A DNA stretch of 18,733 nt from an uncultured Clostridia bacterium (GCA_947625985.1 CANQQF010000026.1:1-18733); one strand, 5' to 3'; positions 6,769 to 13,944 are shown, counted from the stretch's first letter. Notes: generated by a model from the sequence alone, not told the origin. Numbers and translations: made by a program.

Positions 6769-6795
6769 AAAAATGTTTGCAAAACTAACATTTTT
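6769..6795. promoter_or_regulatory. Inverted repeat overlapping the repressor promoter (probable operator)
   Basis: AAAAATGTT (6769-6777) and AACATTTTT (6787-6795) form a perfect 9-bp inverted repeat with a 9-bp centre. It covers the -35 box and most of the spacer of the rightward promoter, a position where CI or Cro binding would control repressor synthesis. I did not find a clear second copy at the leftward promoter. Confidence 0.5.
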
Positions 6796-6805
6796 ATGTT
6801 ATAAT
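6777..6805 (+). promoter_or_regulatory. Rightward repressor promoter
   Basis: TTGCAA (6777-6782), a 17-nt spacer and TATAAT (6800-6805) lie 26 nt before the repressor ATG. An AAAGGAGGG ribosome binding site stands at about 6813-6821. Confidence 0.8.
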
Positions 6806-6831
6806 GCTAAACAAAGGAGGGAATTATCTTT

Positions 6832-7786
6832 ATGAACTTTGGAGAACGATTAAAAAAAATTAGAAAGAATAAAGGATTTACTCAAGAAGAATTGGCAGAA
6901 AAAGTAGGTATATCTCGTTCTAATATTGCTAACTATGAGAATAATAAAAATATGCCTTCTGTTGACATATTGGTTAAATTAAGTAATGCTCTCGATGTTT
7001 TTATCGACTATATAATAGGTTATACTTCTATTGAAAATCCTAAAAAAGAATTAGAAGAATATCTATCTTCTCTTGATTTAACGAAAGAAGAATATGAAAA
7101 AACTGTAGATAATATAAAAAGAACACAACAGTTTCATTTAGATAGTTCAGGGCTTTGTACTGATAAGATGGAAAAAGTAATGAATAAGATATTCGATACT
7201 TATATAGATTATTTAAAATCGTCACCTTTTTTGATAAAAGATGAAGAAGATATAGAAAATATCACAATCGAAGAAATGAAAGAAAATAATAAGAAAATTG
7301 ATATGCATTTTATTAATATGTTAGAAATGCTCGACAAAGATAAAATTCTTCATAAAGAACAAAGTAACGTATTTCCTACTACTGATATTCCACAAAAATA
7401 TCCTATATTAGGAAAAATAAGTGCTGGATTACCTCTATTAGCAGTAGAAAATATTGAAGGATATATGTATGCACCTTCTTCTAAAATACAACAAGGATAC
7501 GATTATTTCTTTTTAAGAGTACAACGGCGATAGTATGAATTTAAAATTTTCTGATGGTTGCTTATTATTGGTTCAAAAACAACCTGAATTAGAAAATGGG
7601 CAGATTGGAGTTATTAGAGTTAATGGAGATGATGCAACAGTGAAAAGATTTAAAGAAGAAAATAATTTAATTATCTTAGAACCTATGTCATCTAATCCAG
7701 AACATCAAGTTCAAATATATAATCCGCAAAAGATTAAAATTGAAATTATAGGAAAAGTTATCTGTGCTATAACAGATGTAAACTAA
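6832..7786 (+). CDS. CI/LexA-type phage repressor (HTH + S24 peptidase), split by a +1 frame change at CGG
   Basis: The first frame gives 233 aa: XRE helix-turn-helix at 1-65 (KGFTQEELAEKVGISRSNIA), a long helical linker, then the start of the peptidase domain with the likely self-cleavage bond A198-G199 in KISAGL. It ends FFLRVQ-RR-stop. Skipping C7525 joins Q231 to GDSMNLKFSDGC, restoring the S24 motif with catalytic Ser234 and, later, Lys271 (TVKRF), for a 317-aa protein ending at 7786. Established for the family: DNA damage activates RecA-stimulated self-cleavage, which separates the DNA-binding and dimerisation domains and induces the phage. Without the shift the product keeps the DNA-binding domain but lacks both catalytic residues and most of the C-terminal domain. 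A decayed gene is the alternative, but the downstream frame is intact to its natural end. A separate start at 7535 (inside GDSM) lacks a ribosome binding site. Confidence 0.8.
7522..7528 (+). other. Putative +1 recoding site 2 (CAA C GGC, repressor gene)
   Basis: GTA CAA CGG CGA TAG in the 0 frame stops two codons after CGG. Skipping C7525 reads CAA GGC GAT AGT ATG, that is VQGDSM, the catalytic motif of S24 peptidases. The stop so soon after the site resembles the arrangement in known recoding genes such as prfB. Confidence 0.55.
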
Positions 7787-7925
7787 AAAAAGATAGTGTG
7801 CTGTCTCGCAAACATAACACACTATCCTAAGTCAAAACAAATCCTCGTAAAAGAATTTGTACTTTTATTATACAATATTTGTGTATAAAATGCAACTCTT
7901 TCTCGAGGTGGAAGGAGTTTTTATT
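7787..7925 (+). promoter_or_regulatory. Repressor-integrase intergenic region with inverted repeats
   Basis: A 9-bp perfect inverted repeat, GATAGTGTG (7792-7800) and CACACTATC (7818-7826), directly follows the repressor stop. It could form a terminator-like hairpin although no T-run follows. Next come ACAAAT/ATTTGT (7837-7842, 7855-7860) and TTATAC/GTATAA (7868-7873, 7883-7888), the latter in an AT-rich stretch that may contain the integrase promoter, though I find no well-spaced -35/-10 pair. GGAAGGAG (about 7910-7917) serves the integrase start at 7926. Confidence 0.45.
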
Positions 7926-9153
7926 ATGGAAGAAAAAAGAAAGAAAAATGGAAAGCCAAAAGCTGTAGCTAATGGTGAACGGAAGTCTATACTTCTCTGA
8001 AACTTTACAAAGATGGATATTTCAATATACAGAACCTTCTGGCAAAAGACAAACACTTAGACAAAAGAAGAATGAAAGTGAAAGAGCTTTTAGAAAAAGA
8101 GTTACAGAGGTAAAAAGCAAATTAGATAGTGGTACTTATATTGAAAAAAGTAAAGATACTATATATTCACTAGCAAAAGAATTAAATGAAAACCAATTAA
8201 AAAGAAATAAAATAAAACCTACAACCTATAATAGGAATTTATATACATTAGAAATTATAAAGAATAGTAAAATTGCAAATATACCTGTACAAAAAATCAC
8301 ATTTGTTCAAATACAGCATTTTATTGATAAACAACAAAAATATTCTAATTCAAACATAGATAAAATATTTCAATTTTTAGGCAGAGTATTTGAAGAAGCT
8401 CTAAAAAGAGATTGCATTATAAAAAATCCTATGTTAAAAGTTGAAAAACCAAAGTCTGAAAAAAAAGATAGAAAAATAGAAGCTTTTACTATAGATGAGC
8501 AAAAGGTATTTTTAACAGAATTAGAAAATAAGACAAAATTTAAAAATATATTTATTATTGCTTTATATAGTGGTATGCGTATAGGAGAAATTTTAGCATT
8601 AAAAAAAGATGATATAAATTGGAAAGAAAAAACTATAACAATAAAAAGAACTTTATCAAAGACAACAGACGGAAAAGTTTCTTTGAGTGATGACGGTGAT
8701 ACAAAAACTTATAATTCATTAAGAACTATTCCTATATCTCCATTGTTTGAAAAAGAATTAAAACAAGCCTATAATAACACTTTATTAAATATAAACAATT
8801 TATTATTTATACAACCTACAGGAAAATTTATAAATCCTTCTAATGTAAATTCTGAATTTAAACGAATATGTGTAAAAGCTAATCTTGCTGTAAAACCTTA
8901 TATAATAAAACGAAAAGGAAAAGATGGTAAAATAAAAGAAATAAATTCAAAAACAAGTAATTATAATGAACATATGTTAAGGCACACATATGCGACTAGA
9001 ATGATTGAAGCTGGAGTTCCAGCAGAAGTATTACAAAAACTATTAGGGCATAAAGATATAACCATTACAATAAATACTTATACTAGTATATTTAACAAAT
9101 ATAAACAAGAACAAATTGATAAATATGTTGATTATATCCAAAATATGATTTAA
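7926..9153 (+). CDS. int: Tyrosine integrase, split near its N-terminus by a +1 frame change at CGG
   Basis: The only start with a ribosome binding site (GGAAGGAG, 8 nt before) is ATG 7926, reading MEEKRKKNGKPKAVANGE before the 0 frame goes CGG AAG and stops six codons after the CGG. Skipping C7980 gives ANGEGSLYFSETLQRWIFQYT and an open frame to 9153, 408 aa in all. N-G-E-G-S followed by a W-x-x-x-Y strand is the common start of the arm-binding domain of phage and ICE integrases. A core-binding domain follows at about 75-170. The catalytic residues are complete: R218 (SGMRIGEIL), H349 and R352 (HMLRHTY), H375 (LLGHKD) and nucleophile Y385 (INTY). An in-frame ATG at 7972 would give 393 aa but has no ribosome binding site and starts inside the NGEGS motif. 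The enzyme integrates and excises the element; it lies 86 nt from the tRNA-Leu 3' end, the probable target. Confidence 0.85.
7977..7983 (+). other. Putative +1 recoding site 3 (GAA C GGA, integrase gene)
   Basis: GGT GAA CGG AAG TC in the 0 frame; skipping C7980 gives GGT GAA GGA AGT, that is GEGS. The eight bases CGGAAGTC are identical to those at the ERF site. Nearly all of the integrase, including every catalytic residue, lies downstream. Confidence 0.55.
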
Positions 9154-9157
9154 AATG

Positions 9158-9179
9158 CTATTGCATTACTATTGCATTA
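9158..9179 (+). repeat. Perfect tandem repeat, 2 x 11 bp (CTATTGCATTA)
   Basis: Two head-to-tail copies of CTATTGCATTA lie immediately after the integrase stop, between it and the presumed attachment site. Direct repeats in this position are typical of arm-type integrase or excisionase binding sites. This is inferred from position only. Confidence 0.5.
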
Positions 9180-9195
9180 AAAATAATAAAACAAT

Positions 9196-9240
9196 AACCT
9201 AGATTACTTATATAGCAAGTATTCTAGGTTTTATATTTTT
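9196..9240. terminator. Bidirectional terminator between integrase and tRNA-Leu
   Basis: AACCTAG (9196-9202) pairs with CTAGGTT (9224-9230), and inner bases (ATTACTT with AAGTATT) extend the stem with a mismatch. T-rich sequence follows on the + strand (TTTATATTTTT), and A-rich sequence upstream supplies T residues for the minus strand. It can end the integrase transcript and the tRNA transcript. Confidence 0.65.
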
Positions 9241-9290
9241 GGTGCAGATACCCGGAATCGAACCGGGACGAGGTTTAACCCTCGCAGGAT
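9240..9290. other. Probable attachment site (attR) at the tRNA-Leu 3' end
   Basis: The integrase gene ends 86 nt from the tRNA 3' end, with tandem repeats and a terminator between them. To the right the genes are ordinary chromosomal sporulation genes; to the left is the element. This is the usual layout of a tRNA-targeting integrase, with the core inside the 3' half of the tRNA. The exact core cannot be set without the other junction, which is outside the window. Confidence 0.4.
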
Positions 9291-9328
9291 TTTAAGTCCT
9301 GTGCGTCTACCAGTTCCGCCATATCTGC
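9240..9328 (-). tRNA. tRNA-Leu (anticodon UAA)
   Basis: The acceptor stem GCAGATA/TATCTGC has discriminator A and an encoded CCA (9242-9240). The D arm contains GGCGGAACTGGTAGACGC, the anticodon stem-loop is CAGGA-CTTAAAA-TCCTG with anticodon TAA, there is a long variable arm (GCGAGGGTTAAACCTCGT), and the T arm is CCCGGTTCGATTCCGGG. The long variable arm is the class II structure expected of tRNA-Leu. The gene appears intact. Its 3' end faces the integrase, as expected when an element integrates into a tRNA 3' end and restores it. Confidence 0.95.
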
Positions 9329-9365
9329 AAATTTATTTAACTGGTAACGTCTTACGACATTTAAT

Positions 9366-9394
9366 ATTATAGTATTTGATTTACCTTTTGTCAA
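9366..9394 (-). promoter_or_regulatory. tRNA-Leu promoter (consensus)
   Basis: TTGACA (9394-9389), a 17-nt spacer and TATAAT (9371-9366) on the minus strand, 37 nt before the tRNA. This is a perfect sigma-A promoter, as expected for a stable RNA gene. Confidence 0.85.
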
Positions 9395-9450
9395 TAGATT
9401 TTATATAAATTTTCAAATTTATTTTGAATAAAAATATTTGTTTATATTGG

Positions 9451-9479
9451 TTTACTTTTTCTCTTTTTTCATTTATACT
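9451..9479 (+). promoter_or_regulatory. Promoter of the HAD phosphatase gene
   Basis: TTTACT (9451-9456), a 17-nt T-rich spacer and TATACT (9474-9479), 27 nt upstream of the ATG at 9507, with AAGGAG at 9495-9500 as ribosome binding site. Confidence 0.5.
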
Positions 9480-9506
9480 AAATAGAAAGTCTATAAGGAG
9501 ATATTT

Positions 9507-10361
9507 ATGATTAAATTAATAGCAAGTGATTTAGATGGTACTATTTTAGATAATAAATTGTCTGTTCCAAAAGAAAATTTAAAAGCAATTAATACAATTA
9601 AAAAAGCTAACATTCCATTTGTAGTATGTACAGGAAAAACATATGCTATAAGTAAAAATATATGTGAAACTCTAAATGCTGATTATGGAATTTTTGGTAA
9701 TGGAAGTCAAATTATTGATTTAAGAACGAATAAAGAGATAGCAAAACACACTATTTCTATTGATGATATAAAAACATGTTATAATATCGCGCAAAAACAC
9801 AATTTACATTTCCATGCCTATACACCTACTAGTGTTATAACTTCAAAATTAGAATTTATGGATTTAAGAGCACATGTAATGTTTCCTAACAGCATAAATT
9901 TTAAATTTGTTAATTCAGTTATGGATTACATTGAAATTAATAAGCCTGATACTTTAAAAGTATGTATTTCATCTACTTTAAATCTTTCCAATTTAGAATA
10001 CTTATTAAAAAAGCAATCTAACCTGTCAGTTACGCATATTTCAAGAACAGGTATATATAGAGATACTGTTATAAATAAAGAATATGAATACTTAGATATA
10101 ACAGCTATAAATACTACAAAAGGAACTGCTTTACAACAATTGGGAAATCATCTTAAAATAAAAAAACGTGATATTTTATCAATAGGTGATAATATTAATG
10201 ATATTGACATGTTTAAAGTTTCTGGCATTGGAGCAACTGTTAATAATGCCTACAATGAAGTAAAAAAAGAAGCCTCTTTTATATCTTCAAAATCAGCTGA
10301 AGATTCCGGATTCGCAGAAACAATTTATAAATTTATCCCAATAAAAAAGAACCAATATTAG
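9507..10361 (+). CDS. Cof-type HAD-superfamily (IIB) hydrolase
   Basis: This 284-aa cytoplasmic phosphatase has HAD motif I, ASDLDGTILDN at 7-17 (nucleophile and acid Asp in DLDGT), motif II as VVCTGKTY (about 39-46) and motif IV GDNINDIDMF (about 226-235). Motif III Lys is in KGTAL or the preceding helix. The ending GIGATVNNAYNEVKKEASFIS matches the Cof/YwpJ/YidA class, which dephosphorylates sugar phosphates, FMN or other small phosphoesters. The substrate cannot be told from sequence. A single-gene unit with its own promoter and a terminator overlapping its stop codon. It is the first chromosomal gene to the right of the integrated element. Confidence 0.85.
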   Translation: MIKLIASDLDGTILDNKLSVPKENLKAINTIKKANIPFVVCTGKTYAISKNICETLNADYGIFGNGSQIIDLRTNKEIAKHTISIDDIKTCYNIAQKHNLHFHAYTPTSVITSKLEFMDLRAHVMFPNSINFKFVNSVMDYIEINKPDTLKVCISSTLNLSNLEYLLKKQSNLSVTHISRTGIYRDTVINKEYEYLDITAINTTKGTALQQLGNHLKIKKRDILSIGDNINDIDMFKVSGIGATVNNAYNEVKKEASFISSKSAEDSGFAETIYKFIPIKKNQY

Positions 10362-10389
10362 TTTATATTTCTAATATTGGTTCTTTTTT
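10343..10389. terminator. Long bidirectional terminator between the HAD and spoIIQ genes
   Basis: A 19-bp perfect stem: AAAAAAGAACCAATATTAG (10343-10361) pairs with the complementary bases 10371-10389, leaving a 9-nt loop. Runs of T follow on both strands. It overlaps the last codons and stop of the HAD gene and touches the stop of the spoIIQ gene, so it ends both convergent transcripts. Confidence 0.9.
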
Positions 10390-11188
10390 ATTCCATATAA
10401 TCATTTGGATTTACTTGTTCATAATCTTTTAATACTTCAAAATGTAAATGTGATTCTTCTTTTGCTTCAGATGCAGCTGTGTTTCCTACAACTGCAATAA
10501 CTTGTCCCTTCTCTATCTTTTCTCCTTCAATAACATATTCTAATGTTTGTAAGTTTGAATAAACTGTTTGATACCCATCTTCATGTTCAATTATTATTGT
10601 TAATCCATTTCTTGGATCATTTTTAATAGACTTTACTGTCCCTGATTCTGCTGCTACAACCTCAGTAGATTCTTCTGCTCTTATATCAATTCCCAAATGA
10701 GTTGTCCATTCTTCTAAAGTTTCCGAAAAAGCTAACTCTTCTTTTGAAAATGCCTTTATAATTTCTCCATCAACTGGTTTAACAAAAGTTGGTTTTTCTT
10801 TTTCTTCCTTCATATTTGTATTTGTAGTAGTTGTTGTTACCCCTGATGTTGAATTTTTAGTTGTAGTAATAGTAGTATTTCTCGTTGTGTTTACAGTATT
10901 AGTATTATTACTAGAGGTACTATTTGTAGTATTAGTTGTATTTTGATTTTGAACTTCATTTACTGTTTTTCCTATTTGACTACTTGCACTTTCTGTTTTT
11001 TCTGTATTATAGTTTGTATTATTTGCAGTACTACTTAAACTTGCATACTGATTTTCCTTTTTATTATTATCACTTGAAATCAAAATTGCTATCACTATTG
11101 CAACAATAGCAACTACTCCTAACACAACATATGTTATAATCTTATCGTTTGTTTTATCATTAATATTTACTCTATTCTCTCTTCTCAT
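10388..11188 (-). CDS. spoIIQ: SpoIIQ-type membrane protein with LytM (M23) domain
   Basis: A 266-aa protein: short cytoplasmic N-terminus, one membrane helix at about 18-38 (ITYVVLGVVAIVAIVIAILI), a long Thr/Ser/Asn-rich linker (about 50-130) and a LytM peptidase domain at about 135-262. The zinc and catalytic residues are H164 and D168 (HLGID) and H247 and H249 (HLHFE), so it looks catalytically competent, unlike B. subtilis SpoIIQ, which lacks a zinc-binding residue. In the family SpoIIQ is made in the forespore under sigma-F and forms a channel or zipper across the intermembrane space with SpoIIIAH of the mother cell. Adjacency to spoIID, as in other Clostridia, supports the name. The low-complexity linker is unusually long. 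Confidence 0.8.
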   Translation of the reverse strand: MRRENRVNINDKTNDKIITYVVLGVVAIVAIVIAILISSDNNKKENQYASLSSTANNTNYNTEKTESASSQIGKTVNEVQNQNTTNTTNSTSSNNTNTVNTTRNTTITTTKNSTSGVTTTTTNTNMKEEKEKPTFVKPVDGEIIKAFSKEELAFSETLEEWTTHLGIDIRAEESTEVVAAESGTVKSIKNDPRNGLTIIIEHEDGYQTVYSNLQTLEYVIEGEKIEKGQVIAVVGNTAASEAKEESHLHFEVLKDYEQVNPNDYME

Positions 11189-11197
11189 AATATCCTC

Positions 11198-11236
11198 CTT
11201 AAAATAGTTGTTATTACAAGTATTTACTATTTTAAG
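11198..11236 (-). promoter_or_regulatory. Hairpin reaching into the spoIIQ ribosome binding site
   Basis: CTTAAAATAGT (11236-11226 read on the minus strand) is followed 17 nt later by its exact inverted copy ACTATTTTAAG, whose last bases AAG are the first bases of AAGGAGG before the spoIIQ ATG. G-U and A-U pairs with the TTT further upstream could extend the stem over most of the Shine-Dalgarno. It may limit translation of read-through mRNA from spoIID. Confidence 0.4.
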
Positions 11237-11250
11237 AAAGTTTATACGTT

Positions 11251-12267
11251 TTATATAGAATTTACATCTTTTAATTCAACACCTACATAGAAATGTTTAA
11301 TTATTTCTTCATAATTATTTCCATTTTTCGCCATAGCGTCTGCACCTGTTTGACTCATCCCAACTCCATGTCCATATCCTTTTACAGAAAATTTTATCGA
11401 ATCACTTTCTTTTGTAATTTCAAAATTAGTCGAACGTAATCCCAATAAAGTTCTAGCTTCTGTTCCTGATATATTATGATTTCCAAACTTCACTGTTCTC
11501 ACTCGACCACTATCTGTACGTTCTATTATTTTTAAATCTTCATTATCATCAAAATTAATATTTATGTCTTCATATTTTACTTTTAATTTATTGATTAAAT
11601 CATCTTTTTTTAATACAACTTCTGAAGCATATTGAGTATACCCTTCTTCACCTGCTGTCTCTACAACTTGTAAATATGGATAATTTCCTCCTCCCCAAAC
11701 ATTTACAGCAGTCTCTGTTGTTCCGCCACTATTAGAATGGAAAAAAGCATTAATTGGTTGATTTGCATATGTAATTATTATTCCTTTTGTTTTATTTACA
11801 CAATCAGTTATTTTTTGCCAATTACTATCCTTTTTATTTTCTTCCCATCTTGCTAACCTATCTTCTTTACTAATCCATGCTTGACAACATGTAGAATCGT
11901 CACATATATCTGCGTTATCATGTTTTTTGTTTATAGTTTTATAAATTGTATACGTTCTTGCTACAACTGCTTGAGCTTTTAAAGCTTCTGTCTCAAAATC
12001 TGCTGGCATTTCAGCTGATACAACATTTACTAAATACTCATCTAAATTCACTTCTTCTACTTGACCTGTCTTAGCATGAAGTAATTTTATTTTTCCATAT
12101 TTTTTATAATCATATTTTGGCTCTTCTTGAGTTGTTTGGACTTTTCCTTCCACATCTTCAGTTTGTGCCACTGCTTGTACTTCTTTTTTAGGTGTTTTAG
12201 TTAACATTGCTGGTAATAGAAAACAAATGAAAACAAAGATAAAAAAATATAAAATTATCTTTTTCAT
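11251..12267 (-). CDS. spoIID: Stage II sporulation protein D, peptidoglycan lytic transglycosylase
   Basis: A 338-aa protein with an N-terminal signal anchor (IILYFFIFVFICFLLPAML, 4-22) and a SpoIID domain from about 58 to the end. The catalytic Glu is E86 in VVSAEMPADFETEALKAQAVVART. Cys122, Cys127 and Cys128 (ICDDSTCC) match the cysteine-containing zinc or disulfide loop of the family, and the C-terminus has GYGHGVGMSQTGA. SpoIID cuts the glycan strands produced by SpoIIP during engulfment of the forespore and normally works in the mother cell under sigma-E. It starts 28 nt after sigF with an AAAGGAGG site, so some read-through from the spoIIA operon is possible. A separate sigma-E promoter would be expected, and I cannot identify one in the short gap. 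Confidence 0.92.
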   Translation of the reverse strand: MKKIILYFFIFVFICFLLPAMLTKTPKKEVQAVAQTEDVEGKVQTTQEEPKYDYKKYGKIKLLHAKTGQVEEVNLDEYLVNVVSAEMPADFETEALKAQAVVARTYTIYKTINKKHDNADICDDSTCCQAWISKEDRLARWEENKKDSNWQKITDCVNKTKGIIITYANQPINAFFHSNSGGTTETAVNVWGGGNYPYLQVVETAGEEGYTQYASEVVLKKDDLINKLKVKYEDININFDDNEDLKIIERTDSGRVRTVKFGNHNISGTEARTLLGLRSTNFEITKESDSIKFSVKGYGHGVGMSQTGADAMAKNGNNYEEIIKHFYVGVELKDVNSI

Positions 12268-12295
12268 ATATCCTCCTTTATTATATATATTATAA

Positions 12296-13024
12296 TTATG
12301 ATGTTAACTTTATTTTCATTTTATTTAACACTTTCCTTTCTATTCTAGAAACCTGAACTTGAGTAATTCCAAGAATTTTAGCAACTTGTGTTTGTGTTTT
12401 TTCTTTATAAAATCTGAGCATTATAACCTCTTTCTCCTTATTATCAAGTTCATCTATTAAACTTTTTACTGTTAATTTGTTTGCTATAAGTTCTTCCTCA
12501 TCCTTACCTGTTGTAAGTTTATCCATTATGCTAATTTGATTACCACTCTTATAATCAGTAAATTTACATTCTTCTAATGATGCAATACTGCTATTTGCCT
12601 CTATTGCCATAGCAACTTCTTCCTTTGATATTTTTAACTCTTTAGCAATCTCATTTATCCCTATTTCTTCTCCTTTTCTTGCCAAATAACTTCTTTGTAA
12701 ATCTTTTATTTTCATTCCTAACTCTTTTACACTTCTACTTATTTTTATTGGTCTATCATCTCTTATATATCTCTTTATCTCTCCTAATATATAAGGTACT
12801 GAATATGTTGAAAGTTTTACGTCATAACTTGTATCAAAACGTTTGATTGACTTAATAAAACCAATACAACCTATTTGATATAAATCTTCAACCTCATATC
12901 CTCTCCCTATAAATCTTTTTACAATACTCCATATTAAACCTTGGTTTTTTTCTATAAGTTTTTCTAATTCTCTTTTGTCTCCTTGTTGGGATTTTTCTAT
13001 TGCTTTTATACTATTTTCAAACAT
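12296..13024 (-). CDS. sigF: RNA polymerase sporulation sigma factor F
   Basis: A 242-aa sigma-70 family factor with region 2 at about 25-95 (LIEKNQGLIWSIVKRFIGRG, EDLYQIGCIGFIKSIKRFD, ILGEIKRYIRDD), region 3 at about 95-150 (VKELGMKIKDL, EIAKELKISKEEVAMAIEA) and region 4 at about 185-240 (DNKEKEVIMLRFYKEKTQTQ, then the HTH VAKILGITQVQVSRIERKVL). No region 1.1 or 1.2 is present, as in sigma-F/E/G. It directs forespore transcription after asymmetric division and is held inactive by SpoIIAB. Being third after spoIIAA and spoIIAB with a 12-nt gap identifies it. The ribosome binding site (GGGG) is weaker than that of its neighbours, which could keep sigma below its inhibitor. Confidence 0.93.
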   Translation of the reverse strand: MFENSIKAIEKSQQGDKRELEKLIEKNQGLIWSIVKRFIGRGYEVEDLYQIGCIGFIKSIKRFDTSYDVKLSTYSVPYILGEIKRYIRDDRPIKISRSVKELGMKIKDLQRSYLARKGEEIGINEIAKELKISKEEVAMAIEANSSIASLEECKFTDYKSGNQISIMDKLTTGKDEEELIANKLTVKSLIDELDNKEKEVIMLRFYKEKTQTQVAKILGITQVQVSRIERKVLNKMKIKLTS

Positions 13025-13036
13025 AACTACCCCACT

Positions 13037-13516
13037 TTACATTTTTGTTAACATTGTAAAATCTTCTTCACTATCTTCATCATTTTGGCTTTTTATATTT
13101 TTTTTCATTATTACTTTAGTTCCTAACCCTACAATTGATTCAATGTCAACTTTATCCATAAAACTTTCCATTATAGTGAATCCCATTCCTGACCTTTCTA
13201 AGTTAGGCTTAGTTGTATACAGTGGTTCTTTAGCCATTTCTATATTTTCTATTCCTTTTCCTTTATCAGAAATCTCTAAAATTAGTTCATTCCCTTGTAA
13301 TTTGGCTACAACTTTTACTACACCTATCTTATTTTCATATCCATGTATTATACAATTTGTAACTGCTTCTGATACTGCTGTTTTTATATCAGCTAATTCT
13401 TCAACAGTTGGATCTAATTGTGCAGCAAACGCTGCTACTGTAACTCTTGCAAATGCTTCATTAGAAGATTTGCTTACAAATTCAAGTTTCATTTCATTTT
13501 CAAATTTTTTATTCAT
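13037..13516 (-). CDS. spoIIAB: Anti-sigma F factor / serine kinase SpoIIAB
   Basis: 159 aa from the start at 13516. An AAGGAGG lies five bases before it, whereas longer in-frame starts are too close to or upstream of that site. GHKL-fold ATP-binding motifs are complete: N box [13 protein letters not shown] around N54, G1 box DKGKGI at 84-89 and G2 box SGMGF at 109-113. SpoIIAB dimers bind sigma-F and also phosphorylate SpoIIAA on its serine; the unphosphorylated antagonist releases sigma-F. The C-terminus carries an extra acidic tail ([11 protein letters not shown]) beyond the usual ~146 residues, of unknown effect. Confidence 0.93.
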   Translation of the reverse strand: MNKKFENEMKLEFVSKSSNEAFARVTVAAFAAQLDPTVEELADIKTAVSEAVTNCIIHGYENKIGVVKVVAKLQGNELILEISDKGKGIENIEMAKEPLYTTKPNLERSGMGFTIMESFMDKVDIESIVGLGTKVIMKKNIKSQNDEDSEEDFTMLTKM

Positions 13517-13536
13517 CATATCCTCCTTTTCTTTTG

Positions 13537-13851
13537 TTATATACATTCTGTTTCAGGAATTAATCTTAAAATTCCACTCATTTCAAATATTTTTCTAACT
13601 GTGCTTGTTAAATTTGTTAACTCTAATTTTCCTCCTATTAAATTAATTAACTTGTATCTCCCTATTATTAATCCGATTCCTGCACTATCCATGAAAGTAA
13701 CTTGATTGAAATCAAATACAACTCTTTTAGGCATATATCTTTGAATTTCATTATCCGCTTTCCTCCTTATCTCTTGTACTTTGTAATCATCAATTTCTTC
13801 ATTGATTTTAAAAATCAATAATTTCTTTTCTTCATCAAAAATACTCTCCAT
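13537..13851 (-). CDS. spoIIAA: Anti-sigma F factor antagonist SpoIIAA
   Basis: A 104-aa STAS-domain protein and first gene of the spoIIA operon. The phosphorylation loop is [16 protein letters not shown] with Ser56 as the site modified by SpoIIAB and reset by the SpoIIE phosphatase. Dephosphorylated SpoIIAA binds SpoIIAB and frees sigma-F in the forespore. Length and motif match the family. AAGGAGG precedes the ATG. Confidence 0.93.
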   Translation of the reverse strand: MESIFDEEKKLLIFKINEEIDDYKVQEIRRKADNEIQRYMPKRVVFDFNQVTFMDSAGIGLIIGRYKLINLIGGKLELTNLTSTVRKIFEMSGILRLIPETECI

Positions 13852-13895
13852 TTTTTCCTCCTTAGATTTTTGAGCTTGTCCTTCGTTCTTGAAAT

Positions 13896-13924
13896 ATTAT
13901 AGTTTAGTTTCCATTTTTTTCCAA
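13896..13924 (-). promoter_or_regulatory. spoIIA operon promoter
   Basis: TTGGAA (13924-13919), a 17-nt spacer and TATAAT (13901-13896) on the minus strand, 45 nt before spoIIAA. It reads as a sigma-A promoter, whereas the B. subtilis spoIIA operon uses sigma-H. I could not fit a sigma-H promoter. Confidence 0.6.
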
Positions 13925-13944
13925 GAGCGAAACAGCAGAAGTTT

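Noticed and set aside
7535..7786. Independent 83-aa gene after the repressor
   Set aside because: It begins at the Met of the S24 GDSM motif and has no ribosome binding site; it is the C-terminal part of the repressor.
7972..9153. Integrase starting at ATG 7972 with no need for a shift
   Set aside because: It has no ribosome binding site and begins in the middle of the conserved NGEGS motif, while the 7926 start has a strong site and encodes the first half of that motif.
12975..13705. Plus-strand open frames opposite spoIIAB and spoIIAA
   Set aside because: They are antisense shadows of well-identified sporulation genes with no ribosome binding site or recognisable protein.
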